Positions 14,325-20,850 of a stretch of 28,761 bases of DNA are shown piece after piece; position 1 is the first letter of the stretch, and each line of letters starts with the position of its first letter. Both the position numbers and the translations under genes were made by a program. This DNA is from Hominisplanchenecus_A murintestinalis. GTDB lineage: Bacteria > Bacillota > Clostridia > Lachnospirales > Lachnospiraceae. The notes beneath the pieces are model-generated. The model ran no database searches. It was not told the DNA's origin and worked only from the letters and a program-made list of their open reading frames with translations. The stretch spans positions 1 through 28,761 of the forward strand of contig NZ_CALPCM010000036.1 in assembly GCF_943193015.1 (NCBI RefSeq), written 5' to 3'.

Positions 14325-14336
14325 CCGATTGGAGCA
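14325..14336 (+). repeat. CCGATTGGAGCA, copy 1 (upstream of the MATE gene)
   Basis: A 12-bp sequence identical to 15905-15916 in the leader of the AraC gene. It lies 30-45 bases upstream of the -35-like TTGACT (14369). It may be an AraC-regulator half-site; 12-mers also recur by chance in a window of this size. Confidence 0.3.
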
Positions 14337-14368
14337 AAAGTCCTTCGGATAAGAGCAGACAAAAGGGA

Positions 14369-14407
14369 TTGACTTTTAATATACTCTATATGGTTAGGCA
14401 TGGCTAA
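14369..14407 (+). promoter_or_regulatory. MATE gene promoter region with shared cargo box, copy 3
   Basis: TTGACT (14369-14374) is a good -35, but no clear -10 stands at the usual distance; TATACT and TATATG lie too close. GGTTAGGCATGGCTAA (14392-14407) is a partial palindrome with TTAG/CTAA ends and matches 13 of 14 bases of 11164-11177. It sits about 20 bases upstream of the start codon, ahead of AAGGAGG. Confidence 0.4.
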
Positions 14408-14427
14408 TATAGATATAAGGAGGAAAC

Positions 14428-15792
14428 ATGATGAAACAGTCACTTGACACAAGGACAAAATTATTGACGAAAAGTCCGTTTCCCCTCATGCTGGAGCTTA
14501 GTATACCTGCGGTTCTTGGCATGGTGGTTGTAGGACTTTATAACATGATGGATTCCATTTTTGTAGGGCAGATGGTAGGCGCAGCGCAAATGGGGGCGGT
14601 ATCCGTATCTTATCCATTTACGCTCATCAATGCGGGTTCAGCGGCGATGTTGGGGGTAGGCTCTGCTTCGGTGCTATCTCGTGCGATTGGAAAGAAGGAT
14701 CAGGACACCGTAAAAAAGATTATGGGAAACCTGATTGCAATGGTGCTTCTGCTGTCCGTTATTTATACTGTGATAGGTATGGTATTTACCCGCCAGCTTT
14801 TATCTTTGGCAGGCGCAAGCGACAATATCCTGAACTATGCGGAAAAGTATCTGCGTATTGTGTTTGCAGGAAGCCTGTTTGTGAACTTCTTCCAGAGTGC
14901 GAATATGGTCATTCGTGGGGAAGGGCAGCTTAAAAAGGCAATGGCTATTATAGCAAGCGGGGCAATCCTGAACATTATCCTTGATCCGATTTTTATTACG
15001 GTTTTAAAGCCTTACGGGTTGGGAGTGGAAGCGGCTGCGTATGCAACGATTTTTTCACAGTTCATTCAGGCGGTGATTACATTATGGTATTTTAAGAAGA
15101 AAAGCGTAAATGTAAAAATCGGACGGATACATATTGACGGGGAATTACTGCCGCAGGTTCTGGCGGTTGGTGTTTCTGCTTTGCTGATGCAGGTTTTGAC
15201 ACTGGTACAGCAAACGGTGATTTATCGTGTGGCATCTGTGTATGGCGGGGAAAATTCGCAGATATTGTTAGGAGCTGCACTGCGTTTCTGGAACTTCTCG
15301 TTTGTTCCTCTTTGGGGTATCAGTCAGGGATTTCAGCCAGCCGCAGGGACAAACTACGGTGCGAAAGATTATGACCGGGTAAAGAAATTGACAGGTGTAT
15401 TCATTACGGCGGCAACAGTGTTGTCCTTACTGTTCTACATTCCGGTTGAATTATTCCCGGATAAGGTGCTTTCTATGTTTATTACAACACCGGGCGTGGC
15501 GGCTTCGGGGGCAACGAATTTCCGGATCATGTTCAGTACCTATATTTTACAGGGTAGTTTCCTGATTGCGGTAACGCTGTTCCAGTCGTTAGGAAAGGCA
15601 AATAAGGCTACTTGGCTGGTATTGTTCCGACAGATTATTTTGTTTATCCCGCTTTGTGTGGTTTTGCCGATGATTGGCGGCATGGGGATTCGTGGTGTCT
15701 GGCTTGCGATTGCCCTGACCGATGCGGTTCTGGTTGTGATTACGGTTTTGATGATGCTTTCAGAGTTTCGCAAGATGCCGGAAACAAAATAG
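14428..15792 (+). CDS. MATE-family multidrug efflux transporter (MepA-like)
   Basis: A 454-aa membrane protein with about 12 hydrophobic segments, the usual MATE length. It begins with a short polar N-terminus followed by SPFPLMLELSIPAVLGMVV and LYNMMDSIFVGQMVG, the typical MATE opening with the conserved Asp in the first bundle. GAALRFWNFSFVPLWGISQGFQPAAGTNYGAKD is cut here into its recognisable parts: WGISQGFQP and NYGAKDYDRV mark the start of the second bundle. Such pumps expel cationic drugs or dyes using Na+ or H+. AAGGAGGAAAC precedes tandem ATGs. An AraC regulator follows; the pair probably forms a drug-responsive unit. Confidence 0.9.
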   Translation: MMKQSLDTRTKLLTKSPFPLMLELSIPAVLGMVVVGLYNMMDSIFVGQMVGAAQMGAVSVSYPFTLINAGSAAMLGVGSASVLSRAIGKKDQDTVKKIMGNLIAMVLLLSVIYTVIGMVFTRQLLSLAGASDNILNYAEKYLRIVFAGSLFVNFFQSANMVIRGEGQLKKAMAIIASGAILNIILDPIFITVLKPYGLGVEAAAYATIFSQFIQAVITLWYFKKKSVNVKIGRIHIDGELLPQVLAVGVSALLMQVLTLVQQTVIYRVASVYGGENSQILLGAALRFWNFSFVPLWGISQGFQPAAGTNYGAKDYDRVKKLTGVFITAATVLSLLFYIPVELFPDKVLSMFITTPGVAASGATNFRIMFSTYILQGSFLIAVTLFQSLGKANKATWLVLFRQIILFIPLCVVLPMIGGMGIRGVWLAIALTDAVLVVITVLMMLSEFRKMPETK

Positions 15793-15810
15793 AGTGAGGA
15801 AATGTATATT

Positions 15811-15853
15811 GAGCCGATACTTTGTCTGATAAGGTATTGGCTCTTTTCTTTGT
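15811..15853 (+). terminator. Terminator of the MATE gene
   Basis: GAGCCGATACTT (from 15811) pairs with AAGGTATTGGCTC (to 15843) with minor mismatches, followed by TTTTCTTTG. Confidence 0.7.
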
Positions 15854-15916
15854 TTGCACAATCGGTGGAGATAGAATATAATTCTAATTGGAGTGTAAAT
15901 TCTACCGATTGGAGCA
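15854..15916 (+). promoter_or_regulatory. AraC gene promoter with tandem ATTGGAG repeats
   Basis: TTGCAC (15854-15859), a 17-bp spacer and a perfect TATAAT (15877-15882). ATTGGAG occurs at 15887-15893 and 15908-15914, exactly 21 bp apart (two helical turns), as expected for tandem AraC-family sites over the start region. CAATCGGT (near 15859-15866) and ACCGATTG (15904-15911) form a perfect inverted repeat across it. The second repeat doubles as the ribosome site. Confidence 0.6.
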
Positions 15917-15923
15917 GTATATT

Positions 15924-16970
15924 ATGAAGAAAAGATATATAATAGAGGATGCCAGAAAACATCTGGCGGAACAGATTAACAGTATAGAAGGAATAGAGAG
16001 GACTGCCATGCAGGAAAACTTAGTGAAAAACACAAAAGGGCTGTCTGCGGTTATTCCGAAGGATAATGACGGATATTGTACGGTCTATAAAATGGATTGT
16101 GCCGATGGTTTAGGACTGATGACAGTTTATCAGGTTTATCCGGGCATACAGCTTATTTACAATGATTTTGAAGCAACAGGCTGTGAATGGGAAGGTACGC
16201 TTGGGAAGAATATATTGGAAATCAACCATTGCAGAGAAGGGCGTGAGGGAAGCAAATTGTTAAGCGGTTCCTGTCTGTATCTTGGGGAGGGTGATATGTC
16301 CATTCATACAATGGATAACTGTGCTTCCGAAATGGCGTTTCCATTAAAGCATTACCGGGGAATTTCCGTTGTTATCAATTTGGAGCTGGTATCAGAATAT
16401 CCGCCGCAGACTTTGGCAGAAAGCGGAATTGATATATTGGAATTTAAGGAAAAGTTTTGTGCAGATGGAAATTGCTTTATTATGCGGGCGAAGGATGAAA
16501 TCGAGCATATCTTTTCGGAGCTTTATTCTGTTCCGGACTGTCTGCAAAAGCCATATTTTAAGCTAAAGGTGCAGGAGCTTCTTCTTTTCCTCTGCATGGT
16601 GGACGTAACAAAAGAGAAACAGCGGGAAATGTATACTTCGCCGCAGGTGGAGATTGTCAAGGAAATCCATAAAAAGTTAATTTCCAACTTGCAGGAGCGT
16701 TTTACGATTGAGGAGCTTTCCAAAGAATACCTTATCAATACAGCTACTTTAAAAGCCACATTTAAAGGAATTTATGGACAGCCTATCGGAACTTACATGA
16801 AAGAATACCGCATGAAACAGGCGGCTGTGCTTCTTCGGCAGACGAAAAGCACAATAGCGGAGATCGCAAATCAGGTGGGATATGAGAACCAGAGCAAGTT
16901 TTCAACAGCTTTTCGGGATATATTGAAGATAACACCTGCAGAATACCGCAAACAAAATGCCAGTGAATAA
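15924..16970 (+). CDS. AraC-family transcriptional regulator
   Basis: A 348-aa regulator. The C-terminal ~100 residues are a double helix-turn-helix: FTIEELSKEYLINTATLKAT, then the second motif STIAEIANQVGYENQSKFSTAFRDI with ITPAEYRK. The N-terminal 240 residues are an effector or dimerisation domain with LGKNILEINHCREGREG and a YLGEGDMSI stretch, resembling the regulators found next to clostridial MATE and ABC pumps. The frame opens 12 codons upstream at a TTG inside the operator repeats, but GGAG is placed 9 bases before ATG 15924, which is preferred. It probably activates the MATE gene upstream and controls its own promoter. The ligand is unknown. Confidence 0.88.
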   Translation: MKKRYIIEDARKHLAEQINSIEGIERTAMQENLVKNTKGLSAVIPKDNDGYCTVYKMDCADGLGLMTVYQVYPGIQLIYNDFEATGCEWEGTLGKNILEINHCREGREGSKLLSGSCLYLGEGDMSIHTMDNCASEMAFPLKHYRGISVVINLELVSEYPPQTLAESGIDILEFKEKFCADGNCFIMRAKDEIEHIFSELYSVPDCLQKPYFKLKVQELLLFLCMVDVTKEKQREMYTSPQVEIVKEIHKKLISNLQERFTIEELSKEYLINTATLKATFKGIYGQPIGTYMKEYRMKQAAVLLRQTKSTIAEIANQVGYENQSKFSTAFRDILKITPAEYRKQNASE

Positions 16971-17026
16971 GCTGGAATGAGAAGCAGCATAGCATAATGG
17001 GAAGGGAGGTTGTTTTGGAGGTTAGA

Positions 17027-17074
17027 ATGAAGATAAGACAAATTGGTTTATCAGTGTTAGGCAGGTGGTTATAA
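17027..17074 (+). CDS. Possible 15-codon leader minigene
   Basis: TTGGAGG precedes an ATG at 17027 that opens a 15-residue peptide (MKIRQIGLSVLGRWL). Its TAA overlaps the ATG of the next gene as TAATG. This layout suggests translational coupling. There is no similarity I recognise, and it could be chance. Confidence 0.3.
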   Translation: MKIRQIGLSVLGRWL

Positions 17075-17508
17075 TGGGTAAGGTGATGATACTGTCTTTT
17101 TCGGAGGATGAGGAAGAAGTCTGCCAGAGAATGTTGCAGATTATAAGCGAAAGCCCCCGCTTTGAAGGCTGTAATGTGCTTCAAATGGAAAAACACCTTA
17201 GTATCGGAGAAATGAAGCTGAACTTAGCAGAGAAAAATGTGGTCATACATGGTGCGGAGGTTATGCTTACCAATAGGGAGTTTGAAATACTGTATTTGTT
17301 AGCGCAGAGTCCTGGCAGGATATTCAGTAAAGAGCAGATCTATGATATTATCTGGCAGGAGCCGTATTCCGGCGATTACAATATTGTCATGAGCCATATC
17401 CGCCACATAAGGGAGAAAATAGAGGACAATCCGGGCAAGCCGCTTTACATACAGACCGTATGGGGCATTGGCTATCGGTTCAACAAAAATTTAAGCAGCA
17501 GTCTGTGA
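17074..17508 (+). CDS. OmpR/PhoB-type winged-helix regulator lacking a receiver domain
   Basis: A 144-aa protein. Residues about 45-140 are a complete OmpR/PhoB effector domain (VMLTNREFEILYLLAQSPGR, VMSHIRHIREKIED, then VWGIGYRF). The N-terminal ~40 residues (VMILSFSEDEEEVCQRMLQI) are too short for a phospho-receiver and have no phosphorylatable Asp pocket. DNA binding without a cognate kinase is implied. Such orphan winged-helix proteins are common in clostridial ICE control regions. The start is at 17074, since AGGCAGGTGG lies 6 bases upstream; GTG 17065 would lie within that ribosome site. Confidence 0.8.
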   Translation: MGKVMILSFSEDEEEVCQRMLQIISESPRFEGCNVLQMEKHLSIGEMKLNLAEKNVVIHGAEVMLTNREFEILYLLAQSPGRIFSKEQIYDIIWQEPYSGDYNIVMSHIRHIREKIEDNPGKPLYIQTVWGIGYRFNKNLSSSL

Positions 17509-17536
17509 TGTGAAAACAGATTGCTGCTTATTTTTT
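17493..17536 (+). terminator. Terminator between convergent regulators
   Basis: AAGCAGCAGTCTGT (17493-17506) pairs with ACAGATTGCTGCTT (17516-17529) with one mismatch, then ATTTTTT. It overlaps the 3' end of the convergent XRE gene and may serve both strands. Confidence 0.8.
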
Positions 17537-17728
17537 GTCCTGTACGCCTAAAAGGTATTCACAGGATACATCGAAAAACTCTGCCAGAGCTACCACTTCA
17601 TAATCCGGGACAAACCTTGTTCCCTTTTCAATCCGTAAAACAGTCAGGTCGCTAAATTCATATCCGGCAAGCTGGAGCTGTTCGGCAAGAGCTTTCTGGG
17701 ATAGCTTTCTTTCCGTCCGCAGTTCCAT
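17528..17728 (-). CDS. XRE-family helix-turn-helix regulator (start uncertain)
   Basis: At least 66 aa: MELRTERKLSQKALAEQLQL, GYEFSDLTVLRIEKGTR, ALAEFFDVSCEYLLGV, a typical XRE helix-turn-helix with the conserved end of the domain. The frame stays open upstream to 17788 (stop at 17791-17789), and that part reads WNKENNSKNLIGQRV, the normal N-terminal helix of such proteins. The real protein probably starts there from a non-ATG codon, such as an ATT near 17785 after GGTAGG. It is divergent from the DUF6809-like gene and likely controls it and itself through repeats in the shared promoter region. Confidence 0.7.
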   Translation of the reverse strand: MELRTERKLSQKALAEQLQLAGYEFSDLTVLRIEKGTRFVPDYEVVALAEFFDVSCEYLLGVQDKK

Positions 17729-17800
17729 AACCCTTTGACCGATTAGGTTTTTGGAGTTGTTTTCCTTATTCCAATAGATTTTAATATCCTACCACCAACT

Positions 17801-17875
17801 TTCTAAAGATGAAGTCCCCTACCATTGATTTTACGAAATATTGTTGATAATATACTTCTAAAGATGAAGTGTAAG
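17801..17875 (-). promoter_or_regulatory. XRE promoter with two identical operator-like repeats
   Basis: TTCTAAAGATGAAGT occurs at 17801-17815 and 17856-17870, 55 bp apart; each copy is a weak dyad (CTTC/GAAG). The right copy fills the spacer of a minus-strand promoter, CTTACA (17875-17870), 17 bp, TATTAT (17852-17847). The left copy lies in the leader. This is the expected layout for autoregulation. Confidence 0.55.
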
Positions 17876-17964
17876 GGAATTATCTTGTGGAAAGAGAATT
17901 AGGGATTGATAATACTGCCTGTAAAATACAATAATATTTTTAACAGAGAAAGGTGGAAACAAGC

Positions 17965-18300
17965 ATGAATGAAGTTTTTGAAACATTGTCGGATGTCTTT
18001 GAGGAGCTGCGCAGCGAATCGGAGGACAGGGAGTATTCCGTCCAGACGGAGGAAGCAAAAGCAGCCAGCCGGGAACTGAAAAAGAAGCAGAAGGCATTTG
18101 AAGCATATCTTTCCAAGCTGCCGAAAGAGGACAGGGAGTTTTTGGAGGATTATATGGATGCAGTGGATCATGCCCATTATAAGGAGGAACAGAGGGCATA
18201 TTATCAGGGGTTTGTGGACAGTGTACAGGTTCTTGACGGACTTGGTATTATAAAAAAGCGTATGCGGATAAAGGAGCTTCTTAAAAAATACAGTAGCTAG
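17965..18300 (+). CDS. DUF6809-like hypothetical protein
   Basis: A 111-aa acidic, all-helical protein (MNEVFETLSDVFEELRSES; FEAYLSKLPKEDREFLEDYM; YYQGFVDSVQVLDGL). It has the size and helix pattern of DUF6809-type proteins that I recall from clostridial ICEs. No catalytic motif or membrane segment is seen. AAAGGTGG precedes ATG 17965; an in-frame GTG at 17953 falls inside that ribosome site. It is divergent from the XRE gene and terminated on its own. The function is unknown. Confidence 0.6.
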   Translation: MNEVFETLSDVFEELRSESEDREYSVQTEEAKAASRELKKKQKAFEAYLSKLPKEDREFLEDYMDAVDHAHYKEEQRAYYQGFVDSVQVLDGLGIIKKRMRIKELLKKYSS

Positions 18301-18306
18301 ATAAAG

Positions 18307-18346
18307 AGGTGGCTGGCAGGACAGAAGGCGAGCCACCTTTTCTTAT
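18307..18346 (+). terminator. Terminator of the DUF6809-like gene
   Basis: AGGTGGCT (18307-18314) and AGCCACCT (18331-18338), a perfect 8-bp stem, followed by TTTCTT. Confidence 0.7.
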
Positions 18347-18399
18347 GGTTCAGAAAAATCCAGAAATACTCACGAAAAAATTCAGATGTTGGGGATATT

Positions 18400-18747
18400 C
18401 TATTCTTTGGGATGTTTGTATGTCCGAAGATAGGCTTCCACAATAGCGAGTATCGTTGTAATTTGTTCCTCCGTACATTGTGACAGATAGACCAGCAGAC
18501 GCTTGTAGTCAAGATTGTCTGCCGGGGCGTCCGGATAGAAAAACGGATCGGCGGAAATATGTAAGGCTCGTATGAGCTGCCCTAGCTTTTCAATGCTTGG
18601 CACGTTCCCATGATTTTCGATTTCCTTGATATAGCGGGAGGAAACGCCGGATTTTTCAGCCAGTTCTTCATAGGTCAGCTTCTGGTCGGTTCTAGCCTTC
18701 TTCAGACGGAATCCCATTTCCTTGTCAATTTTCTTTTTTCTTGCCAT
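18400..18747 (-). CDS. XRE-family helix-turn-helix regulator
   Basis: A 115-aa protein. The N-terminal helix-turn-helix (KIDKEMGFRLKKARTDQKL, YEELAEKSGVSSRYIKEIEN) is followed by GNVPSIEKLGQLIRALHIS and a C-terminal extension (about 75-115) found in ICE-borne XRE proteins of this type. GGAGGTGCATAT precedes the ATG. Its upstream region has several TGCAC motifs (about 18774, 18794 and 18830) that may be its binding sites. It probably represses the ICE regulatory genes to its right. No peptidase or sensor motif is seen. Confidence 0.85.
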   Translation of the reverse strand: MARKKKIDKEMGFRLKKARTDQKLTYEELAEKSGVSSRYIKEIENHGNVPSIEKLGQLIRALHISADPFFYPDAPADNLDYKRLLVYLSQCTEEQITTILAIVEAYLRTYKHPKE

Positions 18748-19275
18748 ATATGCACCTCCATGTATAGTGTATATTGCACATTTCGCTTTGAAAATGCACT
18801 AATAAATCACTTTATCAGAGGGGCATAATGCACACATAAGAATAAAAAGACTTTGGATATTGCATATAAAAAAACGCAGTATCCAGAGGTTTTTTGCGTG
18901 GCTTTTATCCTTTGGGTACGTTTAGGGGAATTTATGTGTTCTAAACGGTCTGAGGGATATTTTTTTGACTTTATGAACCTGTCCGGCTTCGGGCGTGGAA
19001 AGGCTCTTTTATAAGGTGTTTTACAGGCAGTAAGACAGGATACACCCTGACAAGTGAATTATGCGCTCCCGTAGCATGTGGAAAAAACAGAATAACAGAT
19101 ATGAATAACGTCCAGCGGGCATTTTGCCTGTCCGGGCGTTTTTTATATATTAAAAATTTTCGTAAGAAAAATTTTGTCCACCCGAACATTCGCCATGCCC
19201 CGTTGGGGAGATATAGGCGGAAGGGGAAAGGCTCATGCCTTTGTCACGTCACAACGGGGGAGGAGGTGAACTCGT
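18748..19275. promoter_or_regulatory. Long non-coding leader region with hairpins upstream of the sigma-like gene
   Basis: About 530 bases without a convincing gene. Visible structure: TGGATATTGC (18854-18863) / GCAGTATCCA (18876-18885), one mismatch; GTTTAG (18920-18925) / CTAAAC (18941-18946); a terminator-like hairpin at 19107-19146; and CCCCGTTG (19198-19205) / CAACGGGG (19252-19259), ending at the ribosome site of the sigma-like gene. The layout suggests attenuation or RNA-level control, as known upstream of Tn916 regulatory genes. Only the dyads are directly visible. Confidence 0.45.
19107..19146 (+). terminator. Terminator-like hairpin ahead of the sigma-like gene
   Basis: AACGTCC (19107-19113) pairs with GGGCGTT (19134-19140), with an inner GGCA/TGCC stem, then TTTTTATAT. 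It lies about 130 bases upstream of the next start, which suits transcription attenuation. Confidence 0.55.
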
Positions 19276-19716
19276 ATGAAGAAACCTTCTTTCCACGATG
19301 AAATGACAATCCGGCATCAGTTTGACCGTCTGTGTCAAATGTAGCTCAAAGGTGAAGCCGCCAGCTATTACAGATATATAGAATACCGCAGGCGGCATGA
19401 AGCCATGTTCTCTGAACTGTCTGAAAAGGAGTTGAACCGGTTGTTTGTTATGGATGAGTATGGAGTGGAAAACAGTCATTTCACAGTGTATGGATATGAC
19501 ATTGAGGTGAAAGATGCCCTGATTGCGGAAGCATTACAGGCTCTCTCAGAACGGAAGCGGAATGTGATACTGCTTTCTTATTTTCTGGAGATGAGTGATG
19601 CGGACATCGCAAGGGAGATGAACCTTGTCCGCAGCACAGTCCATGAAGACCGGACACGCTCGCTTGAGATTTTAAAGAAGATTATGGAGGGAAAAGCGGA
19701 TGAAAAAGAGATGTAA
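19276..19716 (+). pseudogene. Sigma-factor-like ICE regulator (Tn916 Orf7-like) split by an in-frame amber codon
   Basis: The gene opens at ATG 19276 after AGGAGGTG with MKKPSFHDEMTIRHQFDRLCQM, then meets TAG at 19342-19344. It continues in the same frame with LKGEAASYYRYIEYRRRHEA through a sigma region-4-like helix-turn-helix (RKRNVILLSYFLEMSDADIA, EMNLVRSTVHEDRTRS) to 19716. Relatives as I recall them read straight through this point, with Ala or a similar residue in place of the stop. The protein would be about 146 aa if read through; re-initiation at ATG 19405 would give 103 aa that keep the DNA-binding part. Such proteins activate transfer genes in Tn916-like elements. It overlaps the next gene by 17 bases. 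Confidence 0.7.
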
Positions 19717-19948
19717 GAGCAGAGAAGAAAAAAATTTGTTGCCTTTCCATATCATTAAGGCAGCATCAGAGGGTGACGTAATGGCAATCAATACAGTGTT
19801 AAAGCATTATGAAGGATACATAATTTCCCTGTCCACCCGGAAGATGTATGACGAGAGTGGGCGGCTTCATTTCTGTATTGATGAAACGCTTCGCCGGAGA
19901 TTGGAAACCAAGCTGATTACAAAGATACTGGCGTTTGAAGCGGTATAA
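19700..19948 (+). CDS. Tn916 Orf8-like helix-turn-helix protein
   Basis: An 82-aa basic protein. IIKAASEGDVMAINTVLKHYEGYI and the ending RRLETKLITKILAFEAV match the small conjugative-transposon helix-turn-helix proteins that follow the sigma-like gene in Tn916/Tn1549 relatives. It overlaps that gene by 17 bases, so expression is coupled, and the amber mutation upstream may lower its translation. A short hairpin at 19947-19969 follows. Confidence 0.8.
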   Translation: MKKRCKSREEKNLLPFHIIKAASEGDVMAINTVLKHYEGYIISLSTRKMYDESGRLHFCIDETLRRRLETKLITKILAFEAV

Positions 19949-19969
19949 AGGGCGGTAAATTACCCTTTT
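19947..19969 (+). terminator. Possible terminator after the Orf8-like gene
   Basis: AAGGG-C-GGTA pairs with TACC-CTT around an AAT loop, followed by TTCC. The stem starts inside the stop codon; the T-tail is short. Confidence 0.4.
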
Positions 19970-20461
19970 CCATAGCTGACAGATTTACAGCGGTGTACCT
20001 TGAAAATTGAATATACAATAACCTCACAGGACGTGAGAAACTGTGGAGCTACGCAGCAGATACGCTAGGACTGTCTGTTCCGGTAAGGAATTGAAAGTGA
20101 AGAAGCATCTGATGATGTTGAAGCAAAGGCACGAGCGAAAAAATATCAGTGTTGGAGTAGAAAACTTCCTGTATAGGAAGCGGGGATTCTATTGGCGAAG
20201 AAGCAGTTTCGTGATAATGATACTTCTGGCGAAAGTCAGTCACATAGAAAAGATGATGGTGCAAGTCCAATGTGGGCAGGTTTCCCGCCTGTCACCTGTG
20301 AGGATATTTTTAATATGTTTATCAATGAAAGTTTATCTTACAGACGAATTTTCATTGATAAACATATCAAAAAATAATGATTTGGCGTGGGACATGATAC
20401 ATATAGGACAAGCAGATGTCAATATAATGGAATGTGGAAAAGTGAAAGAGGTGTATGTATA
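19970..20461 (+). other. Structured non-coding stretch with an 18-bp perfect inverted repeat
   Basis: About 490 bases where no frame gives a convincing protein, although weakly coding-looking pieces exist in different frames. Hairpins seen: CTCAC-AGGAC-GTGAG near 20022-20036; CTTCCT-GTAT-AGGAAG (20165-20180); GGCAGG/CCTGTC near 20275-20295; and ATATGTTTATCAATGAAA (20313-20330) with its exact complement at 20350-20367. There is no T-run at the last one, so it is not a terminator. It may be a protein-binding or recombination accessory site, a leader RNA, or a decayed gene. Confidence 0.4.
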
Positions 20462-20713
20462 TTGAGCATAGAAGAAATGAAAAATGTGGATGTAAGGACA
20501 GTAAAAAGGGAGGAACTTGCAGATATAAGAGAAGTGGAAGTAAATAAAAGGAAAAGCCGGGAAGGACAGATTAAGGACTATCTCGAACAGATTAAGAATC
20601 CTTACTGTTATAGATATGGGGAATATGTTGTTAAGATTGGCTTTGAGGATACAACAGTGACACTTACGGATCGGCTGCAGGAGCTGATATTAAAAACTGC
20701 CAGTGCAATGTGA
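20462..20713 (+). CDS. DUF6870-like small ICE protein
   Basis: About 83 aa from TTG 20462 (MSIEEMKNVDVRTVKREEL), with the characteristic IKNPYCYRYGEYVVKIGFED and TVTLTDRLQELI segments of the DUF6870-type proteins I recall from clostridial conjugative elements. AGAGGTG lies 8 bases before the TTG; ATG 20477 is an alternative. The frame continues upstream to 20387 but without similarity. There are no catalytic motifs. The gene sits directly before the recombinase operon promoter. Confidence 0.65.
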   Translation: MSIEEMKNVDVRTVKREELADIREVEVNKRKSREGQIKDYLEQIKNPYCYRYGEYVVKIGFEDTTVTLTDRLQELILKTASAM

Positions 20714-20775
20714 AACTTTCACAAGTGAAATTGCGTATTTCTTCATTGGACAAAAGCGGGAATCTGTGCTAAACT
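20710..20775 (+). promoter_or_regulatory. Recombinase operon promoter with overlapping GTGAAA dyads
   Basis: TTGGAC (20746-20751), an 18-bp spacer and TAAACT (20770-20775) with a TGC extension make a good promoter. Upstream, GTGAAA-C-TTTCAC-AA-GTGAAA (20710-20730) contains two overlapping palindromes, a plausible operator for control of excision. Confidence 0.55.
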
Positions 20776-20850
20776 ATATTCAGGACTAAATTCATATGTG
20801 GAACCCTGATTTTATGGTTTGTCAGCACTATAAAATTAGGAGGAAGCGGT

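Noticed and set aside
17856..17870. CRISPR-like repeat
   Set aside because: There are only two copies of a 15-bp sequence, no regular spacers and no cas genes; the promoter operator reading fits better.
19970..20300. Group II intron remnant
   Set aside because: A few hairpins and a GTGAG start suggested it, but no domain V-like motif, reverse transcriptase or intron end could be found.
20313..20367. The 18-bp inverted repeat as a transcription terminator
   Set aside because: No T-run follows the stem on either strand.
20043..20465. A 140-codon frame in the structured block
   Set aside because: It has a GTG start without a ribosome site, no recognisable pattern, and it runs through an 18-bp perfect inverted repeat. 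Short pieces in the other frames look equally plausible.
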